From contig NW_006495273.1 of the NCBI RefSeq assembly GCF_000471905.2, forward strand, positions 4,624,677 to 4,688,676: DNA of 64,000 nt, in the 5' to 3' direction. Source of the DNA: Amborella trichopoda. Taxonomy: Eukaryota > Streptophyta > Magnoliopsida > Amborellales > Amborellaceae. The position numbers were made by a program, and so were the translations under genes. This document shows positions 1 through 11,165 of the stretch, piece after piece (the stretch's first letter is position 1; each line of letters opens with the position of its first letter). The notes under the pieces were generated by a model. It worked only from the letters and a program-made list of their open reading frames with translations, did no database searches and had not been told where the DNA came from.

Positions 1-779
1 ATATGTTTGCTAAATGGTTCTTCATTCGGCATGGAACGGTAGATGTTTCTCCGTTTTCCGCTTGGATGGTCACTGCTTTCGTGAATCCGGTGACGGTGGC
101 CCCATGTGTGCTCGGATGCCCTTTAAGTATTTATAATCCTCTCTCTCTCTCACTCTCATTTCTGTGTCTCTCTCACTCATCTGTGTATCCACGTGCATGC
201 AGGTTGAGCTCCCATTCGTGTGCAGTCAATATCAGGAAATTAAAAGGATAATCAGGAAGGCAACAATAAGAAGCAACCTCTATGAGGAAAGCAAAAGTCT
301 AAAAAGAAAAGAAAAGTAGAGGAGGAAATTTAATGAAGTACTTAATAATCACACAGGTAAATTGTACTAGGGTAACAAAACGTTGAAGAGATGTGGAAAA
401 GACAGAAAAGAATAAAAGAGAGTGACATGAAATAACATCAAATAGGGAGTAATAATGCCTAAGAGAGAAGGAAAAGAGGGCTAAAGATTGTAGGTTATAC
501 AGTAAGTGGGCAGGGGCCAAGAAATGAACTCACCCTTTTGCCACAAAGTCACATGAAAAGTTGGATAAAGCCTTCTCTAATTCCACATGTCCCATTGAAG
601 AGCTGTGAAGTGGGTTTCTGAACCAAACATTATTTGCAATATGGAAGTTAAAACTATTCCTACCCAAAATTTTGCAATTGAGTTTGGAGGTAAAATTTAG
701 AAGGCTGAGATTTATGGTTCTTATGGAATTTTGAACCAAGCAAACCTACAGTTTAGAACCAATGTTTTAAAACTAAGTT
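1..779. other. Left-edge stretch, no confident gene
   Basis: A CT-rich run near 138-180 ends in a good acceptor (TGCAG at 198-202). From there a 38-codon open frame runs to a TAG at 317-319 on the plus strand. It could be the last exon of a gene that starts left of the window, but the upstream exon cannot be seen and the peptide is not recognised. The remainder to 779 shows nothing supportable. Confidence 0.3.
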
Positions 780-1201
780 AAGTGTTTTAAAAAGCGGACC
801 GCCCAGCACTTGGGTGGCCGCCTAGGTGGTCCATAAGGCCAGGGCGCATTGCCCAGGCCTAGACAGCCAAATTAGGTGGATATCTATAGGCGCCCGCCTA
901 GGTGCTCGGGAACCCGCCTAAGCAGCCGCCCAGGGCCTGCACCCTGCTTAGGGGCGGAAAAGCCCATTGTTGAGGGTATTTTTAGGTCTTTTTTAATGCT
1001 AAGGGTGCAAAATTGTGGGTTTTAGGTTCATTTGAAATCTAAAACTCATTAGAGCCTATTTTAGAAAGAGAAAAACCCAAAAAAGAAAATTTTCCATTGG
1101 GCCGCCCAGGTTCTGGGTGCCCGTCTAGGTGTTAGGCGGCCTGGACCCCCCCCCCCCCCTCCCGACCGCCTAGGTGCCAACTAGTCCTTTTTGAAACATT
1201 G
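780..1201. mobile_element. Non-autonomous hAT-like element F4, copy a
   Basis: This 422-bp element is rich in GCCTAGG/CCTAGGC motifs and has imperfect inverted ends: AAGTGTTTTAAAAAGCGG on the left, and CAATGTTTCAAAAAGG read inward from the right. It is flanked by ACTAAGTT (772-779) and ACTCAGTT (1202-1209), a 7-of-8 match. That fits the 8-bp target duplication of hAT transposons. It encodes no transposase. A C homopolymer lies near 1146-1160. A related copy in the opposite orientation is at 3744-4338. Confidence 0.65.
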
Positions 1202-1209
1202 ACTCAGTT

Positions 1210-2683
1210 ACTTGGTCTTGGACTCGGTAGGGTGCCGGTTCTAGTTCAAAAAGCTCTGGACTCATTTAAGTCTCACTGGGTTCTGAACTTGTGCTATGTT
1301 ATTTTCACGGAGACAACCAAGTCTTGTTGATACCTAGCCGAGTCAGGCTTCCTGAGTCAAGCTTGAGATCCTAGTGAGTCCAAAAGTCCTTTTTTTTTAT
1401 CATTATTTGAGAACAACATAACAAATCTAACTTGGGGTACTCATCAAATTGTAGAGAATTAGTTTGTCAACTTGGATTCATGAGTATTTGATATCAAGTT
1501 AATTAGTGAATTGTCGAAAAAATGATGTTGCATGTTTTCTTGTATTGTATAATAATGTAAGATTTGTTGGATGTGTTCCCTTGATTTTCATATGCAGTTG
1601 GTTATTGAACATGGCATGTGTCATGGACTTTGTTTCTTTGTTTCCATGCAAATGTAAATACATTTGCATATCAAAAGAAAAAAAAAAAAGGAATTCACTC
1701 TCGTTTGTGTGATTAGCTTATGCATATTTAGTTTCATTTTATTTGTTCAATAACTGAGACTTAGTTCAAACTCCTGGATGAATATGAATGCCTAATGGAG
1801 CTTCAAAGAGATAAGAGAGGCTGAATTAATACAAGATTTGTTCAGTTAAGAGTTTTCCGAGATGGCATGAATGCTTGTGCATGTCTAACATGCATGATAT
1901 TGTTTGTGTATCAGTTTCCTTTCAATTTAAGCAAGGTATTAACAAAAAATATCAATTACATATAGACCGTATAGAGACAACCGGGACCAACATCAATCAA
2001 GCATTATGAAAGGAATAAAACTAGGACAAATACATGTACCCCATCTTCATGGCCTAGTTCTAGAAATGTTTCCAATTCCAAAAATGTTTACTAGTTATTT
2101 TTTCACCTATCATAGAAAGTAGTGTAGATGTGGAGCATGAATTGGTTGAAAAACCTTGATTTGAGAGGTGCCCCTTTCTTGTTACCTTGGGGTGGCTAAT
2201 TTACCAGTTGTAAAGCTACTCTTTCAGAATACTTGAGACTACCCTTTATTTGCAAACATTAAGGTCATTCAAGATAGGAGATACTAAGGATGCCTTGTGT
2301 TTTGAGATTCATCAAGGGTCTTGAGTCAACATGGGACTTGGATAAACCTTCTAAACAACAGCAAAAAATTACAACAAAAGTGCTAGATAAATGGAGTAAA
2401 TTGGCAAATTTTGAGAATGGGAATAGAAATAACCTATTATGGGTTTTATGTCTACACCTGACATAAATCTGGCAATTTTTGTTCTGTAGGGGCCTTGTTG
2501 TTGTCTTAGTGGGGGGTTAAATGTCCCTTTTTTTATGGGTTTTTCATATTATATTTTTACATGTTTCAATGTTTGAAGAATCAAAGTTCATATTTATAGA
2601 ATAATATTTAATAGTCTGTTTTTCATTCCATATAATATTTTATGATAAAAAGAGTGTGCTAATAAAGAACACTTTTTAATCGT
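1210..2683. other. Intergenic, no gene seen
   Basis: AT-rich sequence. A stretch rich in GACTCGG/GAGTC words at about 1201-1385 resembles decayed hAT-type ends seen elsewhere in the window. A short open frame near 1770-1830 has no splice donor and was not accepted as an exon. Nothing else is recognised. Confidence 0.5.
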
Positions 2684-2847
2684 CATCATCATCATCCCCT
2701 TATCCCAACTATTAGGGGCCGGCTATACAAATCATGTTCTGCCATTCTGCTCTATCATGGGTCATATTCTAAATAAGATCATGAGTTATCATATCTCTTT
2801 TCACTAATTCCATCCATGTCTTTTGGGCCTTCCCCTTGTCCTTTTAG
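2684..2847 (-). mobile_element. RTE-type LINE 3' end fragment
   Basis: On the minus strand this is the extreme 3' end of a LINE, finishing in a short ATG-type trinucleotide run (CATCATCATCATC on the plus strand at 2684). It aligns by eye with the longer fragments at 47397-48188 and 52951-53219, sharing the GGGGCCGGCTA-like block and the CCCCTTGTCCTTTTA block. It is heavily 5'-truncated, with no usable coding sequence left. No target duplication could be seen. Confidence 0.6.
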
Positions 2848-3743
2848 AGCAGTTATTAATACAATAAGTAACTAAAATGTCCATGCTAGTAAGTGATGAT
2901 TGTGTAAATGCTAATGGGAAGTTTAAACCAAGAATGCTAAATAAGGTATTAAGGTTCTCTCTAGGTAAATCTCCATTTTTTGTTTCTTTTATATCTATGA
3001 GTTTTTTTGCTGCATGCCCTCTAGGTTTGCTGAATCAAGTTGACTCAATGTATTAAAGAGAGGTAGGTGGTGGTTGGGCCCTTGAGGGGGTGGGCCGCCT
3101 AGGCAGACACCTCAAGTCTTGAGGCGCCCCAACCTTATGAATATGCACATACTTATGCAATCGATGTGTATCTGGTGTATATGTATACATGTAACAATTT
3201 ATTGTGGAAAAGTCCAAAGTTTGAACTTTCTAAGTGGTATGTAAATGTCGAATCATGTTTCACATGTTAGACAACCACAAAGATATTTTGCATGTCGAAT
3301 CATGTTTCCCTCCCCTCTTGCTTGCCTATTAATGTGGGGGGATAAATAGCTTGAGGTGGGTACTTGTGCTGGGGAGCAATTTGATAGGTGCTGTCTAGAG
3401 GCACATACCTTGCCCTAAGTGAGGAACCTAGGTCCCAGCCCCGCCTCATGACGTCATGTATGTGCCAGAGGTGGGTTCATTTTAGCACATTGCATGCAAG
3501 TCCAAAGTTGACATGCCAAGTTTTAAAAAGTTTCTTGGAGATTCCTTTTATGAGGTCAATTCCATCAAGGGGCACCCTCATCCCAAAACTTTAAATCCCA
3601 CAAGCTTAAGCTAGAAATGGTGAAAAGGATACGGGTTTTGCCACTATACTCGCTAGTAATAGAGCCATGATCACTTTTCAGGGTACCCCTTTGCTTTCTT
3701 GATTCCCTCTTGGTTATTCTATCAAATTTTCAACTTGTGTCTT
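2848..3743. other. Intergenic, no gene seen
   Basis: No credible coding sequence. A short GCCTAGGC-containing patch at about 3060-3130 looks like a decayed F4 fragment. The small open frame at 3388-3594 has no recognisable product and no splice context. Confidence 0.5.
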
Positions 3744-4338
3744 TAGTATTTCAAAAAATGCTAGGCGTCCGGCAGGGTCCAAGCCACCCAGTACATAGGC
3801 GAGCGCCTAGAACTTAGGCAGCCCAGTAGTAAGAAAAATGTTTGTAGTCTAACAATATAAGTATAATCGTATAATACGTAAGAGTTAGGGATTTAGGGCA
3901 CATCAAATGTATAGTACACAAGTCCACATAGAACACACTCCTCCATACTCCATAAGTCCTTAGTCTGATAGTGCACCAAATCTAATATCAATGGGTGATA
4001 CTTAGATCAATTTCTCGTAAGTTTAATAAACCCTTTGATCCTATGAAAATTACTAAGAACTAGTTTTTTAAGGTTTTTCTCTCTCTAAAATAGGCTCTAT
4101 TGGAGTTTAGGCTTCAAATGAATGTAAAACCACGATTTTATCCTTTAGTATTAAAAAAAGGATAAAAAAATACCCTCAATGAGGGGCATTTCTACCCCTG
4201 GGTGGGGCGCATACCCTAGGCAGCTGCTCAAGGCTGGTCACTGGGAACCTGCCTAGGTGGGTTCTTTGGCACCTAGGCGAGCGCTCAGGTACTTTTGGAC
4301 CACCTTGGTGTTGGGTGGTATGTTTTTTTAAAATATTG
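3744..4338. mobile_element. Non-autonomous hAT-like element F4, copy b
   Basis: This 595-bp relative of the 780-1201 element lies in the opposite orientation. Shared blocks include the region around AAATAGGCTCTATTGG and the GCCTAGG-rich ends. The left end begins TAGTATTTCAAAAAATG and the right end, read inward, begins CAATATTTTAAAAA. Flanks TGTGTCTT (3736-3743) and AGTGTCTT (4339-4346) match at 7 of 8 positions, again an 8-bp hAT-type duplication. There is no coding capacity. Confidence 0.6.
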
Positions 4339-4346
4339 AGTGTCTT

Positions 4347-6550
4347 CATCGTTTCTTTCATTTATTGTTGTATTTAAGAGCCATCAATGTTCATGTTGAT
4401 TTCGTGCTCTCTAACTCATTTTCTCTTTTCCATCATCATATATTGCATAAGCTAAAGCAATATTTTTATCAACGTAGTTTCATCCATGCAATTCCACCCC
4501 ACTATTATAATGCTCTTCGAAATTTCAACTCTAGAGATGAGAAGATATTGGATTGCTTATCATGTTCTATTAAAGTTGATGTTAAGAGTTAAGACTATCT
4601 ACATGACTCATGTTTAATGGATCATGTTGGTGCCTGATTATGCAAGTCGATTTGATTACCATTCACTCCATGATATCATTTTTCTTTTCTTTGATTTTTT
4701 TAAACGTTGACTGGAACTGGTAGGAATGGAACTCAAGACATAACTCATGTTTAATACATCATCTTGGTGCCGAATCTGCAAGTGGATTTGATTATCATTC
4801 ACTCAACGGTCTTTCCTCTCTTTTTTTTTTTTTCCCTTCTTTTTTTTTTCCTTTTTTTTTTTTTGTAGTGTTAACTTAGATTTTTTCTTTTTTGTGTTAT
4901 GTTCTTATACCCTACCACTCTGATTACTTTTGAAGTATCTATAACAAGTAATATACAAGATTTGAGATTCCCCCATTCTAGATTTTTCAGCATGTGGGTG
5001 TGTGTGGCAAATAAGATTTTTCAACATTTTTTCTTTGAATGAAATATGCTACAAAAAAGTCAGTTTAAAAGTATTGAAAATTAATAAATCAACGAAAGAA
5101 GTAAACCTTGGGCTCCACTTTGGAAGGGGTAGAGTTTATTTTTTAGCAAATCCATGACATCATGTTGATGTTCAATGCTCCACTGTTTGGGACATCCCTT
5201 TTGCCGCATTTTCCATTGGCGTGGTTTTGCAAAATGTCACTAATAAGCAGCATTTTGTACATTATTTGGAAAGCAGTTCCCTCTCTTTCCTTCTATGTTG
5301 TCGGACATACAATGAAACACTGCCCATGATCCATTAACTTAACCAAAACTAATCTCAAACAAAGCTTTGCCAACTCCATCTTTAGCTTTGCCAACTCCAT
5401 CTTTTAGATTACATGCCATGATCGAAAATGTTTTACAAGCTGTAGAGTTTCCCCAGTTGTAGTTGCAAGTACACTTTGATTTGCAGTTACATTTCCTAGA
5501 TATGTGATGTGATTCATGAATTTGAAGTAGTCTAGTTGATTGCACTTCAGGTTGCCCTCCCTAACCTTAAGGTTTGTCTGGCGAACTTGTATTTTAACTT
5601 GAAATTCTCTATGAATCATTTCTCAAATCTGCATTAGGTACCTTTTCTACTTTACAAAAGTGCCACTTTTCTGCAACATTGTCCCCCATAATCCCAATGT
5701 ATGAGCTTTCTCTTGAGTTTGCATGTTCCCAAAGAGAAAAAAATTCTATTTCCATCCCTTTGTATTGTCCCCAAGGGTCTTTTGCATTTCTTCAATGCTT
5801 CAAAAGAACTCTGCCGGGTTACCCCTTTGTTTCCCAATAAAGTTTTAGGCATAACCTCCGTTTCAATGCATTAGCCATTATTTGTCAAGCATTTGTAGGA
5901 CAAGCGTGTAATCCATGCATTCTATTTGTGTTTCATGTAGAACTTCCCTTAAGTTCTCCAAACATTTTAATCTCTTAGCCTGCATCACAATGTTATATGA
6001 CACGACCTTGCCCCTGGCATCATGTCTGAAATTTGTCACACTCGCTGACCATGCATCTGACATTGAATTGTAAAAATCTACTCATGGTTCTTTTTTTTAC
6101 TCAATTTGAACATCTTTAGTCCCAGAAAATTCCAAAAGCTATGGAATCCCATCAGGCATTTCTGTATTTCACAACAGCCTTCTTTGGTAGTGTAAATTCC
6201 ATCTCCCCACTATTGATGAAATTTTCACTGATTCAAGTCCCACTACTTCTGTTGGTGATGTTAATTTTGAATACTCTAATTACTGTATTGTTTCTGTCAA
6301 TCTAATTATCGCTTAAAGTTTTGCTTATGTTTGAAATCAGATACTCAATTAAAAGCTTCCGTGCAGAGAACTGCCACACGCTTCTTGATAGTTTTTCTTT
6401 TTTATGATAAATAGGTTTTTGATCATTAACTCTGAACTCTATGTCGTTAATATGTTTTTTATTGTTGATGGAAGAATTGCCTTTACAGCTTGCCAAATTT
6501 GAAGTAAGATGTTACAAATTTGGTGTATATTGTCAATCAAGATTCTTTAG
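4347..6550. other. Intergenic, no confident gene
   Basis: AT-rich, with a poly-T rich tract at about 4820-4865. Minus-strand open fragments at 5339-6063 have mildly protein-like composition but stay short and match no family I can name. They may be remnants of an old element. Nothing here is supportable as a gene. Confidence 0.45.
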
Positions 6551-6661
6551 GATGTTTCTTTGTTATCCTGGAAACACTTCCTGATATGGTGTTTCTTTGT
6601 TATCCTGCAAACACTTCCGGATAAGATGTTTCTTTGTTATCCTGGAAACACTTCCTGATAT
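6551..6661. repeat. Three tandem copies of a 37-bp unit
   Basis: The units at 6551-6587, 6588-6624 and 6625-6661 each contain TTTCTTTGTTATCCTG and AAACACTTCC, with only a few differences between copies. No function is apparent. Confidence 0.85.
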
Positions 6662-6990
6662 CAAACAGAAACTGAAAATATTTAAAGAATAAGAATGCTA
6701 TTGTGTCTTGCTGCAATAGCATCATAATAGATGCACATATGATTAGAAAGCTCGCTTTCTCAATAGCATCATATCCTAGTACTTGTTTGGTTGTGCACAT
6801 GTGGGGCCCTTTGCCTTATATATAAGTTATCTTCAATCACTCACAGGTCACACATAGTTTAATTGAGTGGCCATCGTATACCCCTTAAACATTCTATAGT
6901 AAGCCATTTCTCGTTATTTGCAGGCCACTCATAAACTATATTCTCTCTACATTGGATTCCTTAATGCAATCATATTGCCTTGTATTTTAG

Positions 6991-8509
6991 GAATGAAGGG
7001 GAACGTAGGGACCTCTATTCTAATGTGTATTTTCAAATTCTAAATACTTGCAATGCAGAAAGATTAAAAGATGTAGAAATTTTCAAGGTAATGCCATATT
7101 AAAACTCTTCCCCATAATAGTGTAATTTTTTATGTACCAAGGACTGGGAACCTATTACATTGTTGTTGGTTTGATGAAACTCCTTGCTGTCATCATCAAA
7201 TGAGAAACTCCCTGGTGTCCAAGACGTGTTCATTGTATAAAGATACAAATAAATAAATCAGGTGGTACATTTAGTATGCGTTCTGTGATTTCAAAGTAGG
7301 AATTATCTAGATTGATTATCCTACAGTAAATCTGCACATGGTTTATCTGTTTTGACCCACTTACCCATTTTGCACGAAGATGTTAGCTGCAATTTATGTA
7401 TTTCTATGGCTTGGAGGACTAAACTCCAATATCTTAACCATAATTACGCATAAGCATTCACATTGAATATTTCTTATTTATATGGTGCAATGGGCCAATT
7501 AAAATATGCTTGAAGGGATTGTATTTAAAATTCAATTATTATGTGTGATGGTTCAACTCCATACAGATTATTGAGGCTGAAAAGGACATCAATTTGGTAA
7601 GTGGGAGGTCTACAACAAACAATTTGCTTAAGTTACATGCCAATCATATTTTAAGCTTATAACCTGTAAATTATTATTGTTCATGAATTAGGTGTGTACC
7701 TTTTTAGTTGGGTAACTAATGCTTATTAGCTTTGTCAATGCAATTGCTGTAATCTGAGACTCTGTTCACCAATTTAAAGAGGAAAACTGTTACTAGAAAA
7801 TCCTTCCGGTGGTCCTGCACACAAAATCCTCGTAGAAACAAGAGCTTGATTTATTTGAGAAATGCTGAGGCAGTTTATATGGGCCTAACTCAGGCACGCG
7901 CATGTGGGTGTGGGTCTGAGTGTGAAAGTGTGTGCGTGTTTGGCCTCTTCTTCCTATTATTCATTCTCTTTAGTGCAGCTAGAGAAGAATTGAGGCCCCA
8001 TTTGACCTCATGTAAGTTTAGAAAGTTTCTGCTAGTGACATATACCCATTTAAGAGTAAGATGTGTCCCAGCTTGGTCTGCCACCATTTACTGTGGTGCT
8101 TCTTTTTTGTTACCTTGTTTGTTCCCCAAATGCTGCGAAAATGCCCCTAAGACCCCAGAAAAGCATTACTTCTTTGATATGACTGACCATTTAAGACTAC
8201 AATTTTTTTAAGGATTTTCCATAAAGCTAAGCAGGGGTGCGCTATCATTTTGCCTGCCAAAAAGGGGCCGTTGTTTCTGCTCATACTGGCATGGAAAGCA
8301 GCAATAGATTGATTATTTATTCATGATCGTTTGATTCTTTAGTCATGAACTTGTATGCATTATAGACCAAAAGGCCCAAATATCTTGCTTTCTCAGGTTG
8401 ATTGGGTACCTTCATATTTTTCTTAAGGCGTATTTATTGGTCTGACAATGAATTATTTTTGCCATTTTTACAGGGCTGCGTTAGAGATGAAACTGGGGCC
8501 ACCGTGTGA
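6991..8509 (+). CDS. Possible 3' part of an unidentified plus-strand gene
   Basis: Three candidate exons share one reading frame and have good splice signals. The first is 6991-7087, after TATTTTAG and before GTAATG. The second is 7567-7596, after CATACAG and before GTAAGT. The third is 8474-8509, after TTTTTACAG and ending in TGA. The first exon's only open frame gives a charged segment including NAERLKDVEIFK; the second reads IIEAEKDINL; the third reads GCVRDETGATV. UTR-like sequence with AATTTAATGAAAG follows to about 8760. The upstream exons could not be found and I do not recognise the protein. The last exon also has an open alternative frame. The phase agreement could be chance; a pseudogene or non-coding transcript is equally possible. 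If real, it would converge on FLA7. Confidence 0.22.
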
Positions 8510-9294
8510 TGTCACTGGATCAGGACTTCTGTTTTGGAGGGAGCCAATGTGATGAGGACTTCTGTTTTGTTGGGATTTGGAGATTGAAGAAATGCAATGG
8601 CTTTTCTGATGTTCTTAACAGTGTTTGCAGATAGCATTCTAATGTGTATTTAACCCATTAAAATTGCTGGGCATTGTTGAGATTTGGCAACATTCTTACC
8701 GGATCTCCTTGGATCTTAGTATGTTTCAGAGGTTTTTGCAATTTAATGAAAGAAATGCTTTAACCATCTATTAACCAATCTGTTTGTACTCTTGATTGAA
8801 TTGGCTTTTCACCTGCCAGAAGGTGAAACATTGAGTCATTACATAATATCACATATTTATAGAGAATCTCTATTAGGGGCCATAATGACGCAACTGCAAG
8901 AGCCAGGTTCTACAACAAACAGTTCCCAGAATTCCAATAAACATATCTCACTTTGTCTCTCTTACAACAGCAGGAAACAACCCTAAACACTCAAAGAAGC
9001 CTTGTGATCTATTTAATGAAAACTCATGCAGCCCCATCTGTTACTCTTGATTTCATTCAAGATTTCACCAAGTCAGAAGGCAAAACAATTGAAATTTGTT
9101 GAAACAGAGGAGCCAAAGGAATAATAAACAGAGTCCGCTACAGATCATATAACATTGTAGCACAGGTCTTTCAAAAGAATTCAAGCAATAACCAGAATAA
9201 AATTGAAGGCCCATCTCTATCTGTGGAATGCAATAAAGCAGGCAACTGGTATACAAGCCCTCAAAAACAAAATGCCCCAACATAATGGTATAAA

Positions 9295-9336
<42 letters not shown>

Positions 9337-9354
9337 ATTCACATCCCCATTACA
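8510..9354. other. Intergenic, probably overlapping 3' UTRs
   Basis: This stretch lies between the possible plus-strand gene and the FLA7 stop codon. The FLA7 3' UTR probably covers its right part. A perfect (GA)18 microsatellite occupies 9299-9334, so in the minus-strand FLA7 transcript it would read as (TC)18 just past the stop codon. No other gene is seen. Confidence 0.5.
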
Positions 9355-10155
9355 TTACAATACCACCACACCGCCAGCCACAAGAAGCAAATGCACCAAG
9401 GCAACAACAGGGGAGAACAGGGCCGTCATTGCCACCGGTCGAGAAGCAGCTGCATTAGCAGAAGTAGAGGGAGAAGATTTTGGGGAGAAAGGGTTCTCCT
9501 GTGAACCAGAGGGAGAAACATCAGCTGGGGTGAAGGTATCAGGGGCTGGAGCAGGAGCAGGAGCAGGAGGTGGGGCTTTTCCAAAAATGGCCTCAGGCAA
9601 AAGAACACTATCGACCTGGTAAAGGGCTACTGGTCGAGTTGAGTACACACTACTACTGATCAATGTCTGTGACCACCCTGAATCAAGGCTAACACTTCCC
9701 TTATTGTCTGTAAAATTAAGAGCATATAGGCCCCCTGCAAATGTGCTTGTTGGCCCTTGTTGGCTGAGGTTTTTGAAATCGGCTAGGGAGTAGTATTCTG
9801 GTATAGCATGGTAAAGCATGAGCGATTTGAGCTGATCACTGGTGAGGTTAGAGAGGGAAGGCTTCTTGAGAGAGGAAAATGCCTTGTCTTTTGGGGCGAA
9901 AATGGTGATCCCTTGATCCGTGTTGTTGGCCTGGTTTTGGAAGGTATCTATCACTTTGGTTGATTCAAGCTTTTCAAGAAAGAGATGGAAAGGGCCTGCA
10001 ACTGATAAGAGCTCAGTGAGGTTCACATAGTCGGGAGCAGGAGCAGGAGCTGGAGATGGAGATGGAGATGAGACAGTTGCGGCTCTTGTTGAATCCATGA
10101 AGAGTAACCAAGCCAAAGCAATAGCCATGGCTGAAAGCTTCATCTTCCCTTTCAT
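9355..10155 (-). CDS. FLA7: Fasciclin-like arabinogalactan protein, FLA7 type
   Basis: A 266-aa single-exon coding region for a GPI-anchored wall and plasma-membrane glycoprotein thought to act in adhesion and wall formation. In order: signal peptide at about 1-25; an AGP-type PSPSPAPAPAP stretch at 31-41; one fasciclin domain at about 43-190; a second proline-rich AGP stretch at 195-205; a Ser-rich linker; and a hydrophobic GPI-signal tail at 240-266. The fasciclin hallmarks are intact: H1 (GITIFAPKDKAF, 82-93), the YH pair at 115-116, and H2 (VALYQVDSVLLP, 176-187). N-glycosylation sequons lie at 45, 77/78, 103, 129 and 147. One fasciclin domain between two AGP regions plus a GPI tail, and motifs such as TFQNQANNT, match the FLA7 group. 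The ATG at 10153-10155 follows a 5'-UTR splice acceptor by about 50 bases and opens directly into the signal peptide. Confidence 0.93.
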   Translation of the reverse strand: MKGKMKLSAMAIALAWLLFMDSTRAATVSSPSPSPAPAPAPDYVNLTELLSVAGPFHLFLEKLESTKVIDTFQNQANNTDQGITIFAPKDKAFSSLKKPSLSNLTSDQLKSLMLYHAIPEYYSLADFKNLSQQGPTSTFAGGLYALNFTDNKGSVSLDSGWSQTLISSSVYSTRPVALYQVDSVLLPEAIFGKAPPPAPAPAPAPDTFTPADVSPSGSQENPFSPKSSPSTSANAAASRPVAMTALFSPVVALVHLLLVAGGVVVL

Positions 10156-10204
10156 GGTTCCTCCCCTTCTTGAATGCCTTGAAATCAGAGGAAGACCCAG
10201 AAAC

Positions 10205-10517
10205 CTGCAACAAAATCACAACAGTTCCTCTCACTAACAGATCTAGAACTCAAAAATCAATTTTGGTTGGCTGGGTTTTTTTCATTCATTGAAAAGAGGG
10301 GTAAAGAAAGCATAATGGGTTAGCAGATCTAACATACAGCTTTATGGGTCAGTTTCAGCATCCACTGAATTTCAAACTTGTTTCATGACTGAGAAATAAG
10401 ATTCAAGAGCTAGAGAAATAACCAGTAATTGCCCATGCCTAGTGTAGATCTAACATCTAAATCTTTTTAAAATGAAATAGAGAGAAAACTAGGACAATGC
10501 AGCATATATGGAGATGA

Positions 10518-10557
<40 letters not shown>

Positions 10558-10718
10558 ATGTGGCTCCTACCAAATTCAGAATAGCAGAGTACAAGAGAAA
10601 GAAAAGGAGAAGTGATAATGAACTAGTAGTAGGCCAGAGTAAGAGAGACAGAAGATAGATAGGGAGAGATGCTATACAGCTGCCACCATGATCAGAATGC
10701 ATGAGAGAGAGAGAGTAC
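10205..10718 (-). other. 5'-UTR intron of FLA7
   Basis: On the minus strand a CTCAG|GTACTC donor at 10719/10718 and a TTTTGTTGCAG acceptor ending at 10205 define a 514-bp intron in the leader, about 50 bases upstream of the ATG. It contains a (GA/TC) run at about 10517-10558. Introns in 5' UTRs often raise plant gene expression; that role is inferred here. Confidence 0.6.
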
Positions 10719-10788
10719 CTGAGTATTTGCAGAGGAGGAGAGAGAATGAAGAGTTGATGAGGAGGGAGAGGGGTTGGGGCATAGTAAA

Positions 10789-10796
10789 GATATATA
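10789..10796 (-). promoter_or_regulatory. Probable TATA box of FLA7
   Basis: The minus strand reads TTGGTATATATCTTTAC here, about 70 bases upstream of the 5'-UTR intron donor. This places a transcription start near 10755-10765 and a short CT-rich first exon. Confidence 0.5.
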
Positions 10797-10900
10797 CCAA
10801 AAGGGCAGAGAGGTGCATGTGAAAGCCAAAGGCAAAGCCAATGGGTGACAGCAGGTGAAGGGTAGGTGGATACAGCCCTTTGCTTCCTTTCCCAAATTTA

Positions 10901-11165
10901 GCTGGATATTCATATTATTGCACCATCTAACCCAATCAGGGCCATCTATGCAATTAAAAAAGGGAAAATTTATTCATTTTTAATAAGAAAAAAGTTTATA
11001 TTCCAAATTTCTTAATAAGGGAGTATTTATTTATAGGAGAGTATTTTCTAAAAATTGGCTGGATATTCATTATTATTGTTCCATCTTAACCTAATCAGCA
11101 CCATGTATGCCATTAAAACAAGGGAAAAATTATGAAGATTTATTAAGAAGAAAGTTTATATAATG
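10901..11165. repeat. Imperfect tandem duplication, period about 160 bp, upstream of FLA7
   Basis: The block starting GCTGGATATTCAT at about 10901 recurs at about 11061. Both copies keep the CCAATCAG/CTAATCAG, CCAT-TATGC and AAGAAAAAAGTTTATAT-type segments. It sits just upstream of the FLA7 core promoter. Confidence 0.6.

Noticed and set aside
5339-6063. Minus-strand open fragments suspected to be an L1-type LINE
   Set aside because: A few residues recall LINE linker regions, but the fragments are in the wrong order and lack any diagnostic motif.
7846-8211. 121-codon plus-strand open frame
   Set aside because: No recognisable domain; composition fits chance, and it lies between two candidate exons as probable intron.
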